Assembly: GCA_052034175.1 (NCBI GenBank)
Contig: JBPOIX010000090.1
Coordinates: forward strand, 1 to 15,172
From: UBA668 sp052034175
GTDB lineage: Bacteria > Actinomycetota > Acidimicrobiia > Acidimicrobiales > Ilumatobacteraceae
Length of the DNA: 15,172 nucleotides
Direction: 5' to 3'
This document shows, one piece after another, positions 1 through 6,623 of this stretch. The first letter of the stretch is position 1. Each line of letters begins with the position of its first letter. Both the position numbers and the translations under genes were made by a program. The notes under the pieces are model-generated. The model ran no database searches and was not told the origin of the DNA. It was given only the letters and a program-made list of their open reading frames with translations.

Positions 1-1959
1 CAGTTCGCCCTCGCCGCTGACGCTGGCTGGGGGGGTGACGACCAACTGCGCGGTGGGCGGCAGCTCCGGGCGCCGGCCGCCGCGGCCGATCGGCACGACC
101 AGACAGCCCGACCGGCCCGCCACGGCGCCGCCGGCCCAGTCGACCCGCACCAGCGCGATGCCTGCAACCGTGTAGCGGGTGGGCGGCTCGCATGTCGTCT
201 CGAACAGGCCGGGCGAGCAGATACCGGTGCGCACCGGCACGGTGGCCCGCGGGATGCGGTACCACTCGGTCGCCGGCAGCGGGCAGCTGGCCCCGAACCC
301 GTCGGCGTCGCCGCCACTGCATCCCCGCGCCCGCACTGGGAGCACGGCGCTCGTTTCCACCATGTCCGCCGTCGGGGTGTTGCGCAGCCCGGTGGTGACG
401 ACGATGTTGGTCGCCAGGGCGGCAGCCCACGCCGCGTCGCCGCCGTCGCAGGGGAACTCGTACTCGGGCGGGTCGACGGCGTTCGCCTCGTTGAACGTGC
501 CCTCGAAGTAGCCGCAGCCGTCGCCGCGGGCCCAGCCCACGGTCACCCGCGTCTCGGCGCCGACGAGGTTGGTGTTGGCGTGCACCGACTCGATCGACAC
601 GACAGGCACCACCATGTCCGGGGAGTGGACGATCGTGGCGTCGCGCTGCACCGGTTGCGCCGTGCGGAAGCTCGGCCCGCTGTTGTCGAACGTGCGGGCG
701 CAGACGTTGATCGAGCGCCCTTCCGGCACCCAGAAGATGACGGTGGTCCGCTGCCGGTAGGTCTCGTCGTAGCCGCGGGCGCGCAAGGCGTTCACGTCGG
801 CGGTGGAGGTGATCGTGGTGCTCGTGCTCAGCCGGCGGATCGGCTCCGAGGGTTCGCACGTCGCGATGCCGTCGGACGACACCCAGGCGTCGATGCTGGC
901 GCGCTGGCCGGTCTGGTGGGCGATGCTGACGAGCAGCCTGTTGACCCCGACCGGGGCCACCAGCGTCGGTGGGCGAAGTGCGGCGGGCGTGGTGGTGATC
1001 CGCTCCAGGTGAGCAGCGGTACCGCCGTCCACGGTGCGGGTGAAGCGTACGAGCGCCACCAGGTTGGCGTTGGCCGGCAACCCGTCGAGCCCCACGCAAT
1101 GCACGATCAGCGAGCTCATGACATTCGGGTTGACGCCGTCGGCCACGGCATCGTCCCACGCCGTGGCGTCCGCGGCAGCGGTCTCGACGCTGTACGTGCC
1201 GACGTTGCCGTTGCGGCCGGCGATGTCGACCACGTCGATGCGCAGTGTGCCGGGTGCGTTGGTGAGGATCTCGAGCACCGCCCCGCCCGACGCCGCGGGG
1301 GAGGTCTCCGGGCACGACGCGCCGCGGGCCGCGGCGTGACCGACCTGCTGCACCAGCACGAAGGCGTCGCCGAGCGACACGATGGGCAGGACCGTGGCAC
1401 GGGTGCCGTCGGGGCAGTCCGCCGCGGGAGCCTCCCCACTGTCGGGCGTCGGGGCGCAGGGGTCGACGTAGGGGCGCAGGCCGAGGTCGTCGATCGGGTC
1501 GCTGTCCGCCTCGCTCGGCTCGATGGCCAGAGCGTCGATGACGGCGTCGATCGGCATCAACCCGTCGACGAACTCCGGCGATGCCAACGCTGCGCCGTCG
1601 AGCGGGCTGGATGGTGCGACCGGTGACGGCGTGGACAGGTCACCGGCCTCGTCCACCGGAAGCTCGGGGATGCCCGATGAGGTGTCCGGCACGACGGCCT
1701 GCTGCACGCCGACGATCTCACCGAGCCCGAGCGAGGTGTCGTCCTCGGCGGGCGCCGGGGGTGGGGTGCTGCCGACGAACACCGGGGCGAGCACGTCGAG
1801 CTCTGTGAGGGTGCCGTCGACCATCGGGCCGGTGGCGCTCGCTGTGTCGCTGGCGGCCGGCTCGGCCGGTTGGGCGGCGCGGCCGGCGACCACACCGATG
1901 GCGACGGTGGCGACCACGAGGATGGCCTTGGGCCAGGTCTGGCGAAGTGTGCGGTTCAC
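1..1959 (-). CDS. Secreted/membrane-anchored Cys-containing protein of unknown family, 3' end outside window
   Basis: The frame is open from a GTG start at 1959 to the left edge, giving 653 residues with no stop, so the gene is partial at its C-terminus. The start is supported by AAGAGGAA (plus-strand 1966-1973), a good Shine-Dalgarno sequence 6-7 bases upstream. A short basic N-terminus is followed by a hydrophobic segment at about residues 12-28, either a signal peptide or an anchor. Residues about 30-190 are Pro/Ala/Asp-rich and look disordered. The rest alternates short beta-like stretches with 13 cysteines (168, 182, 216, 288, 368, 420, 482, 504, 547, 559, 581, 590, 619), which fits an exported, disulfide-bonded, beta-rich protein. 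I recognise no family. It lies 32 bases downstream of another membrane-anchored surface-type protein and is probably in the same operon. No function is assigned. Confidence 0.85.
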   Translation of the reverse strand, partial: MNRTLRQTWPKAILVVATVAIGVVAGRAAQPAEPAASDTASATGPMVDGTLTELDVLAPVFVGSTPPPAPAEDDTSLGLGEIVGVQQAVVPDTSSGIPELPVDEAGDLSTPSPVAPSSPLDGAALASPEFVDGLMPIDAVIDALAIEPSEADSDPIDDLGLRPYVDPCAPTPDSGEAPAADCPDGTRATVLPIVSLGDAFVLVQQVGHAAARGASCPETSPAASGGAVLEILTNAPGTLRIDVVDIAGRNGNVGTYSVETAAADATAWDDAVADGVNPNVMSSLIVHCVGLDGLPANANLVALVRFTRTVDGGTAAHLERITTTPAALRPPTLVAPVGVNRLLVSIAHQTGQRASIDAWVSSDGIATCEPSEPIRRLSTSTTITSTADVNALRARGYDETYRQRTTVIFWVPEGRSINVCARTFDNSGPSFRTAQPVQRDATIVHSPDMVVPVVSIESVHANTNLVGAETRVTVGWARGDGCGYFEGTFNEANAVDPPEYEFPCDGGDAAWAAALATNIVVTTGLRNTPTADMVETSAVLPVRARGCSGGDADGFGASCPLPATEWYRIPRATVPVRTGICSPGLFETTCEPPTRYTVAGIALVRVDWAGGAVAGRSGCLVVPIGRGGRRPELPPTAQLVVTPPASVSGEGEL

Positions 1960-1965
1960 GGTTCG

Positions 1966-1973
1966 TTCCTCTT
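1966..1973 (-). promoter_or_regulatory. Ribosome binding site fixing the GTG start at 1959
   Basis: On the minus strand AAGAGGAA lies 6-7 bases before the GTG start. It is one of only two clear Shine-Dalgarno sequences I see, and both are at genes inside putative operons. Confidence 0.6.
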
Positions 1974-1991
1974 GGATCAGGGAGTGCTGGG

Positions 1992-3245
1992 TCAGATCAG
2001 GCAGTACTGGACGGCCAGCGTCTGCGGGAAGCTGCGGTTGGCGGAGAGGCCCTGGGCGTCGGTGGCGGTGACCACCAGCTGCACCGGTGAGCCGTCGTTG
2101 GGCGGATCGAACTGCGGGGCGAAGGTGGCCTGCCAGGTGTCGCCGCCCTGCACGTGGGCGAGGGTGATCGTGCCGCTGGCCTGGCTGCCGTTGAAGCGGG
2201 TGTAGGACCAGGCCACGGTCACGCTCACCACGCCGGTGGGGTCGGTGACGTTCACCGCCAGCAGGGTGGACCCACAACTCGGCCCAGCCGTGATGATCGA
2301 GGGCGAGGCACTCAGGTTGCCGATCACCGGCGCCGCGTTCGGTGTGGTGGTCGTCGTCGGAGCGGTCGAGTTCGTGGTGTTCGTGGTGTTCGGCGGGTCG
2401 GTGCCGGGCACCGTGGTCGGTGCGGTCGTCGAGGTGGTCGTCGGGGCGGGGGCGCCTGCGGCGTCGAGGGCGATGTCGCCGAGCGGGGTGGGCAACCAGG
2501 TGCTCGCCTCACCCCACGTCGGGAAGACCTGCCAGCCGGTGGGCAGCGGGTCGGAGGCGCCGAGGTAACCGACCTCGTAGCCGATCGCGTTGCCGTCGAT
2601 GATCAAGCCGTACTCCTCACCGGACAGCACGAGCGTGAACGTGCCGTCGGCCGCGGTGATCGCGGTCTCGGGGCCGTCGGGGATGAAGTCGCCGGCGCCG
2701 TCCCACGAGATGGTCACGCCACCGAGCGGCGCACCGCTGACGGAGTCCACCACTCGGCCGGTGAACTGCCCGGCGATCACCGGGTCGTAGCCGACGACGC
2801 TGCAGCCGCTGGTGGGGAGGCCGGCGAACCCGGTTGCCGGGTCGGGGGTGACGGCGCTCACCGGGAGCCACGCCACCGCCCCCACGTCGTCGGGAGAGCG
2901 GACGGCGATCCACGCACCGTCGGCGGACTTGGCCACCGCGAGCACGCGGGCCCCGGGACGAAGGAAGCCGGCGGCGCGGCCGTTGGGGCAGTCGCGGTAG
3001 GCCACGTCCGCGCGGGTGCTCACCGCGCCGGCCAGCTCGTCGAGGGGGCCGACACCGACCTCGGTGACACCGGTGTCCACCCCGTCGCCGCTGTCGTCGC
3101 CGCCACCGAAGCCCCCGAGGTAGCCGATGGTGAATGCCACCGCGCCGAGCCCGAGGGCGGCCGCCAACCACAGGGCGGCGGCGATGCTGATGGCACCGCG
3201 GTCGCGCGGTGCGGGGACCATGTCGGTGTTGGCCGTGTTCGTCAT
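1992..3245 (-). CDS. Membrane-anchored surface protein: TM + SH3-like + carboxypeptidase-regulatory-like + Thr-rich linker + Ig-like domain
   Basis: The predicted 417-residue protein starts at ATG 3245; an in-frame GTG at 3272 would add 9 residues, and neither start has a clear Shine-Dalgarno sequence. Residues about 18-44 form one hydrophobic segment followed by a Gly/Asp-rich stretch. Residues about 78-135 resemble a bacterial SH3 domain (ADVAYRDCPNGRAAGFLRPG, then AVAWLPVSAV). Residues about 158-262 look like a carboxypeptidase-regulatory or prealbumin-like beta fold (GRVVDSVSGAPLGGVTISWD, DGTFTLVLSG). Residues 268-302 are a Thr/Ser/Pro linker, and residues 305-417 look like an Ig/cadherin-like domain ending QYCLI with a probable disulfide (Cys 324 and 415). 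It most likely sits outside the membrane and binds cell-wall or other surface ligands; no catalytic residues are evident. It lies 54 bases after the kinase stop and 32 bases before the next secreted gene. The domain names are pattern-based inference. Confidence 0.8.
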   Translation of the reverse strand: MTNTANTDMVPAPRDRGAISIAAALWLAAALGLGAVAFTIGYLGGFGGGDDSGDGVDTGVTEVGVGPLDELAGAVSTRADVAYRDCPNGRAAGFLRPGARVLAVAKSADGAWIAVRSPDDVGAVAWLPVSAVTPDPATGFAGLPTSGCSVVGYDPVIAGQFTGRVVDSVSGAPLGGVTISWDGAGDFIPDGPETAITAADGTFTLVLSGEEYGLIIDGNAIGYEVGYLGASDPLPTGWQVFPTWGEASTWLPTPLGDIALDAAGAPAPTTTSTTAPTTVPGTDPPNTTNTTNSTAPTTTTTPNAAPVIGNLSASPSIITAGPSCGSTLLAVNVTDPTGVVSVTVAWSYTRFNGSQASGTITLAHVQGGDTWQATFAPQFDPPNDGSPVQLVVTATDAQGLSANRSFPQTLAVQYCLI

Positions 3246-3299
3246 GCTCACACGACGCACACGAGGCGCCACCCGGTTGACAGGTACGCCGGGAAACCC

Positions 3300-3866
3300 T
3301 CAGCGGACGGCGAATGCGAGGATCATGTCGAGGTTGGGGTCGTACCCCGCGGTCGTGTCGACCATCAGCGTCGGCACCGGGAAGCTGGTCGTCATCTCGA
3401 GTTGGACGGCGCGCATCCGCTCGATCATCGCCGCGGTGTGCTCGGCCACCGACGCGAACCCTGCTGCTCGGAGGACTGCAGGGTTGGCGACGAGCCGGTC
3501 GCGGTCGTTGCGCTCGATCAACCTCGGTTCGGTGTCCGAGCAGTGGGTGATGACCACGACGGCGTCGCCAGCGGCCAGGAGCCGCGCCAGGTCGCCGGGT
3601 CGATTCGAGCGGAATACGTACTCCGCGACGCAGCTGACTCCATGCTGCAGCGAGCTCTCGACGATGTCGAGGAACGCATCGACAGCCACATCGCCGGAGG
3701 GCAGTTGCTCCAGAGTGTCGCGCCATGCACCCGCCGTCAGCGCCATGCCGCCGCGCACGTCGTCACGGGCGATGAACGGGATGCGCAGCGCGTCGGAGAT
3801 CTGCCGACCCAGCGTGGTCTTCCCGGAGCCCGGAGCACCCGTCAGCAAGATGATCCTCGGCCGCAC
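3300..3866 (-). CDS. P-loop kinase, AAA_33/zeta-toxin-like fold
   Basis: The predicted 188-residue protein begins MRPRIILLTGAPGSGKTT. The Walker A motif (G10 to T17) right at the N-terminus and the following RDDVR segment (about 34-38) are typical of small ATP-dependent kinases of the AAA_33 family, which includes zeta-toxin-like and chloramphenicol-phosphotransferase-like proteins. A basic segment IERNDRDRL at about 117-125 could be the lid. The substrate cannot be told from sequence. The start used is GTG 3866, directly before the first beta strand; an in-frame GTG at 3893 would add 9 residues. The open frame continues far upstream, but that part is antisense to the HNH gene and is not coding. 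It lies 68 bases downstream of the HNH gene on the same strand, and no convincing terminator separates them, so co-transcription is possible. Confidence 0.82.
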   Translation of the reverse strand: MRPRIILLTGAPGSGKTTLGRQISDALRIPFIARDDVRGGMALTAGAWRDTLEQLPSGDVAVDAFLDIVESSLQHGVSCVAEYVFRSNRPGDLARLLAAGDAVVVITHCSDTEPRLIERNDRDRLVANPAVLRAAGFASVAEHTAAMIERMRAVQLEMTTSFPVPTLMVDTTAGYDPNLDMILAFAVR

Positions 3867-3934
3867 GTAGCCACGATGCCCGCTCGAACCCACCGATGCA
3901 AGACATCCGTTCCGCACCGTCGTGGCACGCTCCG

Positions 3935-5230
3935 CTAGCCGCCGGCGGTGGCGAAGAGGTCGTTCGAGGCGACGCGAGCGGCGCGCCAGCCGACCTCCGT
4001 GTGATCCGGCCGGAGGTGGTGCCAGTGGCCGTCGGCGTCGCGCCAGGTTCGATAGCCGCGGGTGCGCCATCGGTTGTGGTGCGCGCAGGCTGGTGCAGCG
4101 TTCGCTGCGTCCGTCGGCCCGGCGTGCGCCCACGGGATCGCATGGTCCACCTCGCACGCCGTGGCTGGGCGGCTGCATCCGGGCCATACGCACGTGCGCG
4201 CCGTGAGCAGGATGGCGTCGCGGACCGGACCGGTGAAGCACCGCTGCCGGCGCCCGACATCGACCACCACCCCTGCACTGTCCAGCACGACGCGGCGGAC
4301 CTGGCCCATCATCGCCGCCACCAACATGTCGGCTGGGTCGACCGGCGTACCGCCCGGCGTGTCGCACCGATGCGGCCGGTTCGGGTTCGCAGCCTCGGGT
4401 TCGCCACCTGCCATCCGGGTGGCCTCGGCCACGAAGGTGTCCCAGTCCACCACGATGTTCACCAGCGGCCCGCCGACACCGCCCTGTGCCTGCTGGGTGG
4501 CCGCGGCGAACACCGCCGCCAGCGCGTCGAACCGACGTTGGGTGTCCGTGCGGGTCATCAGCCCGAGGTGCATCGCCTCGCCGTAGCGAGCGACGCCGGC
4601 ATCCCACTCCGCCTGCCACTCGGCCCGCACATAGGCGTCGAGCACTTCCTTCATGGACGCCCCCGCGGGCACACCGCCCGAGGCATCGAGGTACATGCGC
4701 TCACCGGTGAGCGTGAGGTTGGCCCGCCGCTCGCGGTGGGCGCGCTCGTGACGGTCGTGCGCACCATCGCTGTCGGCGGAGGCCTCCCACCGGGCCAGGA
4801 ACACCGCATAGTCGCCAGCGGCCAACTGCAGGGCCTGCCCCACCAGCAGTGCCTCCGTCTCCGGGAGCGCCAGCCACTCCTGCACCCGCGGGTTCTCGCA
4901 GAGGCGGGCGAGTGCGTCCATCTGCGCGACTCCCAGTTGCCCGTCCGTGGCCAACGCCTCAGCGGACGGGAAGCGGGCCAACATCCGCCCGACGCGCACC
5001 AACCGGGCGGCTTCCCCTGTGGACATGTTCGTGGCGGCCATCAGCCAGGCCCGTACGGTGCGGTGCCCATCGACGAGGTGGCTCCCTGACAGCCCGACCC
5101 GGTACGACAACATCGCCATTCGCGCCACCGCCCGGCAACGCTCGCGCTCGACCTCGAACCCGAGCGCCTCGAGGCCGGCTGGCGACATGCCCGCCAACTC
5201 CTCGACCTCGGGAAGGCACCACGAACTCAT
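3935..5230 (-). CDS. DUF222 and HNH endonuclease domain protein (13E12 repeat-like family)
   Basis: The protein has 431 residues from ATG 5230. The N-terminal two thirds is an Ala/Arg-rich helical region of the DUF222 type, with LVDGHRTVRAWLMAATNMST at about 52-71 as a recognisable segment. The C-terminus holds an HNH nuclease domain: Cys347 and Cys352, then CEVDH (359-363), Asn377 and CAHHN (382-386). The cysteine pairs probably bind structural zinc, and His363/Asn377/His385 form the HNH core, so the nuclease looks intact. The domain arrangement is that of the abundant actinobacterial 13E12 family, whose cellular role is unclear. An SOS-box-like palindrome covers the start codon. Other members of the mycobacterial 13E12 family are reported in the LexA regulon, so induction by DNA damage is a reasonable inference. 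There is no flanking intein or intron, so a homing role is not indicated. Confidence 0.92.
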   Translation of the reverse strand: MSSWCLPEVEELAGMSPAGLEALGFEVERERCRAVARMAMLSYRVGLSGSHLVDGHRTVRAWLMAATNMSTGEAARLVRVGRMLARFPSAEALATDGQLGVAQMDALARLCENPRVQEWLALPETEALLVGQALQLAAGDYAVFLARWEASADSDGAHDRHERAHRERRANLTLTGERMYLDASGGVPAGASMKEVLDAYVRAEWQAEWDAGVARYGEAMHLGLMTRTDTQRRFDALAAVFAAATQQAQGGVGGPLVNIVVDWDTFVAEATRMAGGEPEAANPNRPHRCDTPGGTPVDPADMLVAAMMGQVRRVVLDSAGVVVDVGRRQRCFTGPVRDAILLTARTCVWPGCSRPATACEVDHAIPWAHAGPTDAANAAPACAHHNRWRTRGYRTWRDADGHWHHLRPDHTEVGWRAARVASNDLFATAGG

Positions 5231-5236
5231 GTTCGT
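5221..5236 (-). promoter_or_regulatory. SOS-box-like palindrome (candidate LexA operator) over the HNH start codon
   Basis: ACGAAC-TCAT-GTTCGT is a perfect inverted repeat with 6-base arms and a 4-base spacer. Its inner 14 bases, CGAAC-N4-GTTCG, match the core of Gram-positive and mycobacterial LexA boxes (mycobacterial consensus TCGAAC-N4-GTTCGA). Only the outermost base pair differs. The ATG of the HNH gene lies in the spacer, so LexA bound here would block a leaderless or short-leader transcript. Confidence 0.6.
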
Positions 5237-5237
5237 A

Positions 5238-5259
5238 GTGTGACAGAGGGGTGTGACAG
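5238..5259. repeat. Direct repeat GTGTGACAG x2, 13-base period, upstream of HNH gene
   Basis: GTGTGACAG occurs at 5238-5246 and again at 5251-5259, separated by AGGG. The pair abuts the SOS-box-like palindrome in the presumed promoter region. It may be a binding site for a second regulator or part of the promoter. The function is unknown. Confidence 0.55.
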
Positions 5260-5311
5260 GGTTTCCGGCCCCGAACCCGTCAGGCCGACCGCGGTCCGGC
5301 CAGCGGCGACC

Positions 5312-6565
5312 TCAGTTGCCGAAGTCCCAGCCTTCGCCCTTGGCGTAGCGGCCGAGGATGTTCTTGGCGATGAGGATCTTGTGCACTTCGTCCGGGCCGT
5401 CGGCGATGCGCAGGGTGCGGGCGCCCTGGTACATGCCCCACAGCGGTAGGTCGTTGCTCACGCCCGCGGCGCCCCAGATCTGGATGGCGCGATCCACGAC
5501 CCGCGTGTAGGCCGCGGGCACGTAGATCTTGATCGCGCTGATGTCGGTGCGCGCGCCGTGCAGGCCCTGGTCGATCTTCTCCGCGGCGTGAATCGTGAAC
5601 AGGCGGGCGGTCTGGATGTCCACATAGCTGTCGGCGATGGCACCCTGGGTGAACTGCTTGTCGGCCAGCACACCACCGTGGACCTCGCGCTTCGCGGCCC
5701 GCTCGACCATCAGGTCGAAGGCCCGCCACATCTGCCCGACGCAGTTCATGCAGTGGTAGATGCGGCCGGCGCCCAGCCGGTCCTGCGCGGCCTGGTGGCC
5801 CTCGCCCACGCGGCCGAGCGCGTTGTCCACCGGCACCCGCACGTCTTCGTACTTGACCTCGCAGTGGTCGCTCTCGCCGCGGCCCCACACGCCGATGCCG
5901 CGCACGATGTTCACGCCCTTGGTGGCCGTCGGCACGATGATCTGCACCATCGGCCCGCTGCGCAGGTCGGTGGCGCCCTTCTCCACCACGCGGGCCATGA
6001 CGATGAAGAAGTCGGCGTCGATGCCGTTCGACGTGAACCACTTGTGGCCGTTGATCACGAAGTGGTCGCCCTCGATGACGGCGGTGGTGGTGAGCGAGCG
6101 TGGGTCGCTGCCGGGGTTGTGCGGCTCGGTCATCGAGAAGCCGCTCTCCATGGTGCCGTCGATGAGCGGCAGCAGCCACTTCTGCTTCTGCTCCTCCGTG
6201 CCGTACTTCACGAGGATGCTCTGGTTGCCCGAGTTCGGCGCGACCACACCGAACAGCGACGACGCGCCGATGGCGTACGCCAGCACCTCGTTCATGTAGG
6301 CGTGGGCCAGGAAGTCGAGCCCCATGCCGCCGTATTCCTTGGGCAGGTGCGGCGCCCACAGGCCGGCCTTCTTCACGTTCTCCTTGATCTCGGCGCGCAG
6401 CTCCAGCACTTCGGTGCGCTCGGCGAAGCTCTCGCCCTCGCGGCGGGCGCGCCACAGCCGGTTCTCGTTGGGGATGATGTCGCGGTTGACGATCTCGGCG
6501 GTGCGCATGCGGATGTCGTTGATCCGCTCGTCCAGGGTCGCGATGGGCTTCACGTTCATGGCCAT
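5312..6565 (-). CDS. Acyl-CoA dehydrogenase
   Basis: The protein has 417 residues from ATG 6565. It should catalyse FAD-dependent alpha-beta oxidation of an acyl-CoA, passing electrons to ETF. Evidence: the N-terminal helical domain with LPKEYGGMG (74-82); the FAD/substrate beta-domain signature GFSMTEPHNPGSD (142-154), followed by INGHKWFTSN (171-180); and the C-terminal helical-domain signature QIWGAAGVSNDLPL (362-375) with ARTLRIADGPDEVH (382-395). The length is normal for the family, and the C-terminal motif resembles ACAD10/11-type or FadE-like enzymes. The substrate chain length cannot be read from sequence. The start is chosen because upstream frame is antisense to hypF and because TACGGT lies 7 bases before the ATG with no Shine-Dalgarno, as in leaderless genes. 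It is divergent from hypF across 58 bases; no functional link to hydrogenase maturation is evident. Confidence 0.95.
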   Translation of the reverse strand: MAMNVKPIATLDERINDIRMRTAEIVNRDIIPNENRLWRARREGESFAERTEVLELRAEIKENVKKAGLWAPHLPKEYGGMGLDFLAHAYMNEVLAYAIGASSLFGVVAPNSGNQSILVKYGTEEQKQKWLLPLIDGTMESGFSMTEPHNPGSDPRSLTTTAVIEGDHFVINGHKWFTSNGIDADFFIVMARVVEKGATDLRSGPMVQIIVPTATKGVNIVRGIGVWGRGESDHCEVKYEDVRVPVDNALGRVGEGHQAAQDRLGAGRIYHCMNCVGQMWRAFDLMVERAAKREVHGGVLADKQFTQGAIADSYVDIQTARLFTIHAAEKIDQGLHGARTDISAIKIYVPAAYTRVVDRAIQIWGAAGVSNDLPLWGMYQGARTLRIADGPDEVHKILIAKNILGRYAKGEGWDFGN

Positions 6566-6572
6566 GGGCGGG

Positions 6573-6578
6573 ACCGTA
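6573..6578 (-). promoter_or_regulatory. Candidate -10 element (TACGGT) for the acyl-CoA dehydrogenase, leaderless type
   Basis: On the minus strand TACGGT ends 7 bases before the ATG at 6565. This fits the actinobacterial TANNNT -10 with the transcript starting at or next to the start codon. No -35 match is visible. Confidence 0.45.
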
Positions 6579-6611
6579 CGCCGCGGCAGTGGGCCCGCGC
6601 CGTGTCGGAAG

Positions 6612-6617
6612 TACCGT
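6612..6617 (+). promoter_or_regulatory. Candidate -10 element (TACCGT) for the hypFCDE operon, leaderless type
   Basis: TACCGT ends 6 bases before the GTG start of hypF at 6624. A weak GGAAG at 6607-6611 is too far away to act as a Shine-Dalgarno. With the opposing -10 at 6573-6578, the two divergent promoters share the 58-base gap. Confidence 0.45.
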
Positions 6618-6623
6618 GACCGT

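Noticed and set aside
3870..3926. Inverted repeat GCCACGA/TCGTGGC between the HNH and kinase genes as a terminator
   Set aside because: The arms are only 7 bases with a loop of more than 40 bases and no T tract follows, so it is not a convincing terminator.
2154..3938. 594-codon open frame on the plus strand
   Set aside because: It overlaps the kinase and surface-protein genes in antisense. Its composition is skewed to Arg/Gly/His/Asp with no domain, whereas the minus-strand products have recognisable folds.
3867..4619. Upstream extension of the kinase frame to 439 codons
   Set aside because: The added part lies inside the HNH gene on the same strand in another frame and is Arg-rich nonsense. 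The Walker A motif starts directly after GTG 3866.
3935..5230. HNH gene as a homing endonuclease or mobile-element gene
   Set aside because: There is no intron, intein, terminal repeat or target duplication around it, and the N-terminal DUF222 region marks it as the common actinobacterial 13E12-like family.
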